IMG/VR virus record: IMGVR_UViG_3300017989_000325
Location: 1-30,094 of that record
Source: a virus
Length of the DNA: 30,094 nt
Strand: one strand, 5' to 3'
The notes beneath the pieces are model-generated. The model worked only from the letters and a program-made list of their open reading frames with translations, made no database searches and was not told the origin of the DNA. Positions within the stretch are counted from its first letter, which is position 1, and every line of letters begins with the position of its first letter. Positions 23,112 through 28,559 of this stretch are shown one piece after another. The position numbers were made by a program, and so were the translations under genes.

Positions 23112-23274
23112 TAAAAATAAAGCGGCCCGAGTGGTTCTCACGTCCGTAGGAACGCCCCAGACCTCGCGGTATCCGGGCCACTCGAGCCGCAACAGCTCGC
23201 TCTTAAATTGGCTTACCCCCCTTTCCGTAGCCGACATCAGACACGGAGACAAGGGCGCACCTACGGTTTGAGAG
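23112..23274 (-). ncRNA. Candidate structured leader RNA or small RNA with three-way junction and U-tract
   Basis: Stem P1 is 13 pairs with one G-U (23178-23190 with 23122-23134). P2 is CCCGG-AU-ACC closed by GCGA, a GNRA tetraloop, with GGU-CUGGG (23177 to 23056+100, that is 23177-23156). P3 is GCGUUC, loop CUAC, GGACGU (23155-23140). P1/P2 and P2/P3 join without spare bases and a GAGAA linker closes the junction. UUUAUUUUU follows P1 at once (23113-23121), so the fold can end transcription. Upstream, CCGUAG (23261-23266) can pair with CUACGG (23225-23230). The transcript would start near 23273. It is either a cis switch for the 134-aa operon, a stand-alone small RNA, or both. I do not recognise a known riboswitch class. 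Confidence 0.75.
23260..23274 (-). repeat. 15-nt direct repeat copy 1, at the predicted transcript start
   Basis: Minus-strand CTCTCAAACCGTAGG. Its last seven bases CCGTAGG are the exact complement of CCTACGG in the P3 hairpin (23144-23150). It lies at about +1 to +14 of the predicted transcript. Confidence 0.9.
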
Positions 23275-23279
23275 CTTCC

Positions 23280-23308
23280 TTTATAGCCCAAACCGGAGAT
23301 GCTGTCAA
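23280..23308 (-). promoter_or_regulatory. Consensus sigma-70 promoter for the leader RNA and 134-aa/ParB operon
   Basis: Minus-strand TTGACA (23303-23308), a spacer of exactly 17 bp, then TATAAA (23280-23285). This is the best promoter seen in the window. The expected start is near 23273, the first base region of the 15-nt repeat. Confidence 0.88.
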
Positions 23309-23339
23309 CCTTTTTTTGAACGATACAGTTTATCAATTT

Positions 23340-23368
23340 CTCTGCGCCTCTGCGTCTCTGCGCGAGAT
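23340..23368 (-). repeat. Dispersed repeat (copy D), touching the stop codon of the upstream gene
   Basis: Plus-strand ctctgcgcctctgcgtctct followed by gcgcgagat. It begins one base from the end of the small-terminase-like gene and precedes the promoter. Confidence 0.9.
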
Positions 23369-24078
23369 TATAGGGTTAGCTGAAATTCGCCGGCCTGGCT
23401 TAAGCGGTTGAAAAGGTCGTCCAACTGCTGGCCCATGGCATCGATGAGGGGGGCCGTGGATGCCGGGTCGCCGGAGACAATGCCGATCCAGTCGCCTGCG
23501 CAGGTCAGGTGCAGGTTGCGGACATTGGCCTCGATGACGCTGATGGCGGCGGCGCGGGTGAGGTCCGCCTCGTCCCGGGGGACAAACAGGCCTTCTTTCA
23601 CTTTGAGTTCGTGGGTCAGGATTTGGGTCTGCTTTTCGAGTTTGAGGGTTTCCAGCTCCAGCTTTTTGCGCTGGGCTTCCTCCAGGCCTTTGAGTGGGTC
23701 GCCCAACAGCTTGAGGGTTTTGGCATAGGCATCGGCATCCTTTTTGAGCACCGATCCATCGGGTTGAACGCGGATCTGGTGGTCTTTGCGGTCTTTGTAG
23801 ATCTTGGATTTTGCAATCTTGAACCCCTGGCTTTTGAGGTAGGCCACCACGGCCAGGACATTCGGGAACCGCTCGGCCTCGGGGTGGTAGATCGGCCACA
23901 TGCGGTCGATGGCCTCGGCCAGGCCTGCGCGGGCCGCATCCAGGTCGCGCTTGCGGGCAGCCGTGGGATCGTCGTTGTAGGCCTTTAAACAGGAAACGGT
24001 GGCGTTGTGGCAGATCTTGAGCTCCACCTTGTCGGTGTCGCCCGCGATTTCCAGTAATCGGTTCAATCGGTCTGTCAT
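23368..24078 (-). CDS. Putative terminase small subunit (coiled-coil DNA-packaging protein)
   Basis: 236 aa from the ATG at 24078, chosen for AGGAG seven bases upstream. A helix-rich N-terminal half includes NVLAVVAYLKSQGFKIAKSKIYKDRKD (DNA-binding-like, in the style of Nu1-type proteins). A charged coiled coil follows (about 135-185, LEEAQRKKLELETLKLEKQTQ) with GLFVPRDEADLTRAAAISV. A C-terminal part with AGDWIGIVSGDPASTAPLI and LDDLFNRLSQ resembles the end of small terminase subunits from delta-proteobacterial phages. The large subunit, however, is three genes away. The role fits recognition of the packaging site, but a scaffold or regulator is possible. Confidence 0.55.
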   Translation of the reverse strand: MTDRLNRLLEIAGDTDKVELKICHNATVSCLKAYNDDPTAARKRDLDAARAGLAEAIDRMWPIYHPEAERFPNVLAVVAYLKSQGFKIAKSKIYKDRKDHQIRVQPDGSVLKKDADAYAKTLKLLGDPLKGLEEAQRKKLELETLKLEKQTQILTHELKVKEGLFVPRDEADLTRAAAISVIEANVRNLHLTCAGDWIGIVSGDPASTAPLIDAMGQQLDDLFNRLSQAGEFQLTL

Positions 24079-24146
24079 GGGGGCACTCCTGTACATCGGC
24101 CCCGCCAGACCGGATGGATGGGTTGAGTCGGGTTAGTGTCTGCATG

Positions 24147-24593
24147 TCACACATACAGCCAGTCGCCATCGATGCGGCGTTTTGCAAATGACACATGATT
24201 TTCGTAACAGTCGGCGCAGAAAAACCAGTTATTGTTCATGATATCGTGGCCGCACAGTCGGCACTTGCGGCGGGGCTTTTGCGGCGCCGGGTCTTTTTTC
24301 GGTCGCGGGTTTTTGGGGGGTCCCTGGTGTCGCAAATAAAGCTCCCGTTTCCAACGGTATTGGCAGTCGGGGGCGTCGCACACGGTCCTGCGGTATTGAG
24401 TGCGGGTAATATCGGCCCCGCAATATTTGCAGGATCGTTTCGGTAATGCGGCAGGGCGGCCCCGTTTGATTCGTGCCTGCGTGTTGCAACACTCGCGGCA
24501 GATGTGGCCTTTTTTCGTTGGAAAGGCCGCTATTGGCTTTGTTTGGCCGCAGCGACGGCATTCTTTCGAATCCATGACAGCTTTGGGTTTCAT
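24147..24593 (-). CDS. Triple zinc-ribbon protein
   Basis: 148 aa with three CxxC...CxxC type units: Cys12/15/32/35, Cys55/58/72/77 and Cys111/114/126/129. Linkers are basic and proline-rich (PKNPRPKKDPAPQKPRRK). This suggests nucleic-acid binding. The first unit (CRRCGQTKPIAAFPTKKG..CRECC..ARIKR) resembles the zinc-binding part found at the start of some phage endonucleases and recombination proteins, but no HNH motif is present. The start overlaps the upstream gene by 4 nt. I do not recognise a named function. Confidence 0.78.
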   Translation of the reverse strand: MKPKAVMDSKECRRCGQTKPIAAFPTKKGHICRECCNTQARIKRGRPAALPKRSCKYCGADITRTQYRRTVCDAPDCQYRWKRELYLRHQGPPKNPRPKKDPAPQKPRRKCRLCGHDIMNNNWFFCADCYENHVSFAKRRIDGDWLYV

Positions 24594-24859
24594 AGGTATG
24601 GTTCCTTGTTAGGGTCTGCATCGGTCATTGGCAGCGGTCGCTGGCTGGGCTGGGTGCGCGTGCGCATGACGCGGAAGCCGTTTCGCCGGGCCTGGTCGAT
24701 GAGGTAGAGGGTTTGTTTGATGTGGTAATTCACTTCCCACGGGGCCAGTTGAAGGGAATAGGCCGCCTGCTCCTTGGACATCCCTTCCTCGGCCACCAGC
24801 ATGAGCGCGTTGAACGCCTGGTCGGTAATGACCACGGCGGGTGTGTTGGTTTCAGCCAT
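24590..24859 (-). CDS. Small helix-turn-helix-like protein, 89 aa
   Basis: 89 aa starting at 24859, one base after the TGA of the upstream gene. Residues 10-60 are helical with AFNALMLVAEEGMSKEQAAY and LAPWEVNYHIKQTLYLIDQ, a sigma-region-4/HTH-like layout (helix, GMSKEQAA turn helix, recognition-like helix). The C-terminus is basic and proline-containing. It lies in the middle of the coupled early operon and overlaps the zinc-ribbon gene by 4 nt. A DNA-binding role is inferred, not shown. Confidence 0.68.
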   Translation of the reverse strand: MAETNTPAVVITDQAFNALMLVAEEGMSKEQAAYSLQLAPWEVNYHIKQTLYLIDQARRNGFRVMRTRTQPSQRPLPMTDADPNKEPYL

Positions 24860-24860
24860 A

Positions 24861-25043
24861 TCAGTCTAACCCCAATGTGTTTCTTGCAGTTCCATAGATG
24901 CGAAATTTTTCATTGATAACACCTTCCATTTCGCCGACCATAAACAGACGGATACGAAACCAGTCGTGAAAGTCGGCGATTACTTCCAGGGACGCATCGA
25001 TATCGCCCTCAACGACGTTTTGCCTTAGAGACGATAGCATCAT
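24861..25043 (-). CDS. Small unknown protein, 60 aa
   Basis: 60 aa with GGAG nine bases before the ATG at 25043, 14 bp after ssb. Acidic N-terminal half with VEGDIDASLEVIADFHDWFR, then IRLFMVGEMEGVINEKFRIYG. Looks like one compact alpha/beta domain. No family is recognised. Its spacing, ribosome-binding site and near-contact with the next start codon support a real gene. Confidence 0.65.
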   Translation of the reverse strand: MMLSSLRQNVVEGDIDASLEVIADFHDWFRIRLFMVGEMEGVINEKFRIYGTARNTLGLD

Positions 25044-25057
25044 TGCCTTATTCTCCT

Positions 25058-25486
25058 TTAAAACGGAATATCATCCTCCGGCGGCGCGGTTGCAGCAGGG
25101 GCGCGTTCGGGAGGGGGGTCACCGTAATAGTCGCGGGAGGCCGTCTGCCCGGCGCCGCGCGTGTCGAGCATTTGCATGGACTGGGCGATAATGTCGGTTG
25201 AATACCGCTTGTCCCCGTCCTTTTCGTAGCTGCGGGTCTGGAGCTTCCCCTCCACATAGATCAACGCCCCCTTGCGGAGATATTCGTGACAGATCTCGGC
25301 CAGGCGGCGCCAAAAGGTGATCCGGTGCCACTCGGTCAGTTCCTTTTTCTCCCCTGTGTTTTTGTCCTTCCACGTTTCGGACGTGGCCACCGACAGACGG
25401 CACACCGCAGTCCCGTCGTTCGTGTACGCCAACTCCGGGTCCTTCCCGAGGCGGCCAATAATATGGACTTTATTGAGGCTGGCCAT
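25058..25486 (-). CDS. ssb: Single-stranded DNA-binding protein
   Basis: 142 aa. OB-fold residues 1-107 with the SSB signatures NKVHIIGRLGKDPEL, TWKDKNTGEKKELTEWHRI and YLRKGALIYVEGKLQTR. A flexible Gly/Pro/Ala linker precedes the acidic tip DDIPF, the conserved protein-interaction tail that recruits replication and repair enzymes. GGGAGG lies seven bases before the ATG; the gene overlaps the upstream one by 17 nt. It coats single-stranded DNA during phage replication, alongside the primase and D5 helicase of the same transcription unit. Confidence 0.97.
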   Translation of the reverse strand: MASLNKVHIIGRLGKDPELAYTNDGTAVCRLSVATSETWKDKNTGEKKELTEWHRITFWRRLAEICHEYLRKGALIYVEGKLQTRSYEKDGDKRYSTDIIAQSMQMLDTRGAGQTASRDYYGDPPPERAPAATAPPEDDIPF

Positions 25487-25688
25487 TTACGTTCCTCCCT
25501 TTAACAGTCCTGCTTGAGACCTTATTGGTTGCTTTTCGCTTTTCCAGGATGTCAGCCATGTCTCGAAGTTTTTCAGCGACATACCTGCGATCGATCGCCC
25601 TAAAGTCGTATGCTGCCTCCACCCCAACGGCCATGTGTTCCACCACTATTTGAGCCATTTGGCTTCCGCAATAATCCTTTTCTTTCAT
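25470..25688 (-). CDS. Small helical protein upstream of ssb, 72 aa
   Basis: 72 aa from the ATG at 25688, chosen because AAGGAG lies seven bases upstream; the longer frame to 25922 runs through a dispersed repeat and is not supported. Two helices are likely (QMAQIVVEHMAVGVEAAYDF and YVAEKLRDMADILEKRK), with a basic C-terminus. No family is recognised. Overlaps ssb by 17 nt, implying coupling. Confidence 0.65.
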   Translation of the reverse strand: MKEKDYCGSQMAQIVVEHMAVGVEAAYDFRAIDRRYVAEKLRDMADILEKRKATNKVSSRTVKGRNVNGQPQ

Positions 25689-25704
25689 CGATTTTCTCCT
25701 TTTG

Positions 25705-25726
25705 TTCTCTGCGCCTCTGCGCGATA
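25705..25726 (-). repeat. Dispersed repeat (copy E), shortened
   Basis: Plus-strand ttctctgcgcctctgcgcga. It matches the other copies but lacks one internal 8 to 10 bp unit. Located in the short gap between two small genes. Confidence 0.75.
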
Positions 25727-25776
25727 ACATGCCGTCATTTCTTATCGCATGCCTCCAGCACCGCTCACGCGTCGGG

Positions 25777-25932
25777 TCAACAGTGGGCGCGGCAGTGTTC
25801 GATTTCGACCGTGACGCGGTCCATGAGGCCATTGGCCTGGTCGCGTACCTCGGGCCATGTGGAGAGGGTGCGCATAAAGGAGAACCACTCCACAAACCAG
25901 ATCTCGACCCTGTCGACCTCATCCAGCGTCAT
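25777..25932 (-). CDS. Small unknown protein, 51 aa
   Basis: 51 aa, MTLDEVDRVEIWFVEWFSFM followed by RTLSTWPEVRD and ending EIEHCRAHC. Start at 25932 with GAGGGA five bases upstream, inside the 3' end of the preceding gene (14-nt overlap). Amphipathic, tryptophan-rich helix first, then a second helix. The Cys/His end (HCRAHC) could bind metal but has only two cysteines and two histidines close together. No family is recognised. Support comes from ribosome-binding site and operon packing. Confidence 0.6.
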   Translation of the reverse strand: MTLDEVDRVEIWFVEWFSFMRTLSTWPEVRDQANGLMDRVTVEIEHCRAHC

Positions 25933-26101
25933 GGCCGTCCCTCATCTTCAACCGGACCAACTCGGCCCGTTTGTCAGCCAGAATGTTTTCCAACTCCATG
26001 ATCTGCATCTCCAGCTCCGACCTGCCCGATGTGGCGCAGATGCCCAACACAATGATTGTCAGACAGATCCCTATTAAAAATCCTGTGAGTGCCATCCACA
26101 T
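25919..26101 (-). CDS. Small membrane protein with coiled coil, 60 aa
   Basis: 60 aa from the ATG at 26101 with GGAG seven bases upstream. A single transmembrane helix near residues 3-23 (ALTGFLIGICLTIIVLGICA) is followed by a charged heptad-like helix (SELEMQIMELENILADKRA). The layout resembles small phage inner-membrane proteins, for example spanin-like or superinfection-exclusion factors, but none is specifically recognised. Location is in the early operon, 13 bp after a zinc-ribbon gene. Confidence 0.65.
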   Translation of the reverse strand: MWMALTGFLIGICLTIIVLGICATSGRSELEMQIMELENILADKRAELVRLKMRDGHDAG

Positions 26102-26114
26102 GCCATATCTCCTG

Positions 26115-26333
26115 TTAAGCGTTTGACAACCGATGGCACTCATTCACACACTTAGTGATCAGCGTATCGTACGCAAACGGGTCCGCCATGGTCTGCCAGG
26201 GTTTCGGTTTGCCGATAGGCTCCAGCCACTTGTGGACCCATTGCCAGCCCACAGACGCCCCACACCGAGGGCAGGTGTCGCCGACGAAGATCTCATCGCA
26301 TTCGATACAGAGCTTTGCATCCTTCAGATTCAT
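26115..26333 (-). CDS. Small zinc-ribbon protein, 72 aa
   Basis: 72 aa starting at 26333, where AGGGG precedes the ATG by six bases; the longer frame upstream crosses the preceding gene. CIECDEIFVGDTCPRCG gives a C-x2-C-x9-C-x2-C zinc ribbon near residues 9-25. The rest is amphipathic with two tryptophans. Such small ribbons are frequent in phage early regions; the target is unknown. Confidence 0.68.
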   Translation of the reverse strand: MNLKDAKLCIECDEIFVGDTCPRCGASVGWQWVHKWLEPIGKPKPWQTMADPFAYDTLITKCVNECHRLSNA

Positions 26334-26415
26334 TTTTTCCCCTCCCCTTTTAAAAATCCAAACCAAGGTCCAAACGACCGCCTGGCGCCTGCCGCCGGCG
26401 ACCGCAGCTTTAAAC

Positions 26416-26961
26416 TTATCCAAATTGAGCCATATCCCACATAATCTGCTGCTCGACGGTGCGAAACTGATCTTTTGCTCTGGAGGTGATCGCGTCGAGG
26501 GTGGCTGGGTGGTCAGTAAAATCGAGAACAACTTTGAGCCGGTGCCGCTTGATGGTCGATGCGGCATCCTTTCGCTTCTGCGCGAAACAGTCGCGGCAGA
26601 GGGTGTTGACGACAACCCCGTTTTTGTCGATGATCGCCTCGTTTTTGCCGCATTCCTGACACGGGTTGGTGAGAACTTTGGAGGCGGGCTGTCGTGGTTT
26701 TCGTGAGAGACTCGGGGCTTCAGTAGGTTTTGGCATGGGGTCGATCCTCCCTGTTGTCTGATATTCGATTTGGGCGCCCTGCTCGCAATGCAAGCATGAT
26801 AGATACCGTTTGTGGGCGAGAAAGTTTGATTTTAGGCCGTCTCTGACCATGCGGGCCATGATGCGGTATTGAACGCACCGGTCGCGCTTCATCCAGCAGC
26901 TCAATCGGTCGCAGAAGAAATACGCCGGATCTGATTTCATATCGATTGCTGCCTCGGCCAT
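26416..26961 (-). CDS. Cys-rich zinc-binding protein next to primase, 181 aa
   Basis: 181 aa. The ATG at 26961 uses the last base of the primase stop (TAATG), so translation is coupled. The reading frame is open for a further 240 codons upstream but that part mirrors the primase gene. Two zinc-like clusters are seen: Cys17, Cys22, Cys29, Cys56 and Cys59, then Cys101, Cys104, Cys122 and Cys125 (CQECGKNEAII...TLCRDCF). A basic helix (AQKRKDAASTIKRHRLK) follows. I do not recognise the family; a DNA-binding helper of replication is a reasonable inference from its place. Confidence 0.7.
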   Translation of the reverse strand: MAEAAIDMKSDPAYFFCDRLSCWMKRDRCVQYRIMARMVRDGLKSNFLAHKRYLSCLHCEQGAQIEYQTTGRIDPMPKPTEAPSLSRKPRQPASKVLTNPCQECGKNEAIIDKNGVVVNTLCRDCFAQKRKDAASTIKRHRLKVVLDFTDHPATLDAITSRAKDQFRTVEQQIMWDMAQFG

Positions 26962-28127
26962 TACAGAAACCATCCTTTCGGCAGGTGGGACTGTATCCAG
27001 GCGCGAATGTCCACGCCCTGCTGGTAGGCCTCGCCGGGGTCCTTTCCCTGGGGGACCGGGCAGAGGCGGGCTTGTGGGTATTGGGCCAGCCACCACTGGG
27101 AGGCGTCCTGGCCGGCTTTGTCGGCATCGAGGGCCACCAGAATAGATGATGCGGTGGACAGGGCGGCCCATGTTACGACATCGGGTTTGCGCGATGCGTT
27201 GCCCAGGGCGATGACGCCGGTCATGTCGGAGGCCTGGTTGTCGATCAGGATCGCGTCGAGCTCCGACTCCACGATGGTGTAGGCGAACCGGCCATAGGGA
27301 TACTTCTTCATCAGGCACCGCATGTCGCTGCCGGGAATGATGTAGTAGGGGGGATCGTCGGCATGGGGGCGGCGAATGCGGATGCGCAGGACCTGGTCCT
27401 CGAAATAGAGCGGGATCACCAGGCCGATGGGGAACCAGAGGCGCTTGGGCTGGCCGTTGGGCTTGATGTCGGGTTCGAGGCCCCAGGTCTGGCGGGGGCG
27501 GAAGATGTCGGCGCCGTTTTCGCCGGGGTTGAAGCCCAAGCGGAAGTGTTTCATCTCCATGTCGTTGATGCCTCGGGCTTCGAGCCAGGCGCGACATTCC
27601 ATGGCGCCGGGGGTGGCTGGCCGAACGCGGTTGGTGGGGGGGATATACATCAGGTGGCTGTGGCACCAGTCCACGAAGGCGGCAGCCTTGTCGCGCCATG
27701 GACGAGATGGGCCAGGGGTTGCAGGGCCCGGGGCGTAGGGCTCGGGTGCGGCGGCGCGGCGAGGGGGGGCCGAAGGGGCGCTTGAATCGGAAGCGGAGGC
27801 CGAAGGGGGCGGCGCCTGCAGTTGAGTCGGGATCTGTGGCGTCTTGAACGGCTGGGGGCGTTTGCGCTCGATCTCTTTACCCAGGCGGGCGCAGGCTTCC
27901 TGAAACGAGAGATTTTCGAAGTCTCGCAAGAACTGGATGGCGTCGCCAGTCTTGTTGCACTGGCGGCACCAGTAGGATCCTTCACCGTTGTTTTCCTCGG
28001 GCCAGATGTGAAAGCGGTCCTTGCCATGGCAACCAGGGCAGGGGGAATGGTATTCGCCGCCCTTGTTGGAGGACACCTTTTTGGCGACAACGTATTTTTC
28101 GGCGAGGTCGAGGACGTTGGTGGTCAT
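26961..28127 (-). CDS. DNA primase (CHC2 zinc finger plus Toprim)
   Basis: 388 aa. The N-terminal zinc finger has Cys30, Cys33, Cys54 and Cys57 (CPGCHGKDRFH...YWCRQC), typical for phage primases. A proline/alanine-rich linker covers residues 95-150. A Toprim domain occupies about 270-345, with AYTIVESELDAILI (the conserved Glu) and SILVALDADKAGQDAS (the DxD pair). It makes RNA primers for phage replication. Helicase functions are on a separate gene (28560-30062), whereas in T7 or P4 they are fused. The start overlaps the upstream small gene by 4 nt (ATGA). Confidence 0.93.
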   Translation of the reverse strand: MTTNVLDLAEKYVVAKKVSSNKGGEYHSPCPGCHGKDRFHIWPEENNGEGSYWCRQCNKTGDAIQFLRDFENLSFQEACARLGKEIERKRPQPFKTPQIPTQLQAPPPSASASDSSAPSAPPRRAAAPEPYAPGPATPGPSRPWRDKAAAFVDWCHSHLMYIPPTNRVRPATPGAMECRAWLEARGINDMEMKHFRLGFNPGENGADIFRPRQTWGLEPDIKPNGQPKRLWFPIGLVIPLYFEDQVLRIRIRRPHADDPPYYIIPGSDMRCLMKKYPYGRFAYTIVESELDAILIDNQASDMTGVIALGNASRKPDVVTWAALSTASSILVALDADKAGQDASQWWLAQYPQARLCPVPQGKDPGEAYQQGVDIRAWIQSHLPKGWFL

Positions 28128-28321
28128 TTCGATGAATCCTTTTTAAAGGTCTGCGCCTTGGGGCAGGTGGCCCAGTGGGGCATATACACGTCGATCACCT
28201 GGCCAATGCCCTCCTTGACCTGGACGGCCTTGAACGGGGCGGCGTTCAGGGGCATTTTTTTACCGGCTGCGGTGTCTACCCAGAGCAGTTTTGCGCCGCA
28301 GGCTTTACAGGTTGCTGCCAT
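28124..28321 (-). CDS. Small CxxC protein, 65 aa, conserved phage replication accessory
   Basis: 65 aa from the ATG at 28321, where GGAGG lies seven bases upstream; the frame can be extended by 14 codons but without a good site. Starts MAATCKACGAKLLWVDT, then GKKMPLNAAP, and ends PHWATCPKAQTFKK. This combination (CxxC, GK.MP and PHWATCP near the end) is familiar from small phage proteins next to primases. The two cysteines plus the TCP cysteine and HW histidine could bind one zinc. Biochemical role unknown. Confidence 0.75.
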   Translation of the reverse strand: MAATCKACGAKLLWVDTAAGKKMPLNAAPFKAVQVKEGIGQVIDVYMPHWATCPKAQTFKKDSSK

Positions 28322-28559
28322 ATATGCACCTCCAAAACAGGCAAAAGTGGCGGTTTGGACCATTGAATCGGTCGATGCAGCTTTCAGTTTGATAAAAAAA
28401 AGCTCTATTCATAAACATATTAAATACTTACCTTCTTTTTATATATATCTCTTAGGGATGATTGGACTATAAAACGCCTATATGATAGAAAAAACAAAAC
28501 TGGGTTTTTGAAATACCGGCTATATAGGCGTGGATCGTCCAATGGTCCCATTCGTCCCA
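28322..28559. other. AT-rich intergenic region with composite palindrome; no gene
   Basis: About 240 bp between the D5 helicase stop and the small CxxC gene, strikingly AT-rich compared with the surroundings. It carries a composite palindrome (28455-28549) and a tandem gtcccatt pair (28545-28552 and 28554-28561). No clear promoter with both boxes was found. It could be a replication origin, an operator or a two-way terminator. Confidence 0.7.
28455..28549. repeat. Composite palindrome centred at 28502
   Basis: Four nested arms share one centre: ggga/tccc (28455-28458, 28546-28549), attggac/gtccaat (28461-28467, 28537-28543), cgcctatat/atataggcg (28475-28483, 28522-28530) and aaaac/gtttt (28496-28500, 28504-28508). 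All arms match perfectly; the segments between them do not. Confidence 0.85.

Noticed and set aside
23225-23250. Hammerhead-like CUGAUG...GGAAA in the leader RNA
   Set aside because: The core requires CUGANGA and a matching stem; here the seventh base is U and no proper stem III was found.
26720-27127. 135-codon minus-strand frame beside the primase and Cys-rich gene
   Set aside because: Arg/Pro-rich shadow of the primase and of the 181-aa gene. No start signal and no domain.
28322-28432. 37-aa minus-strand frame (MFMNRAFF...) upstream of the small CxxC gene
   Set aside because: Poorly placed AAGG, AT-rich composition and it runs through the ribosome-binding site of the next gene. Not enough support.
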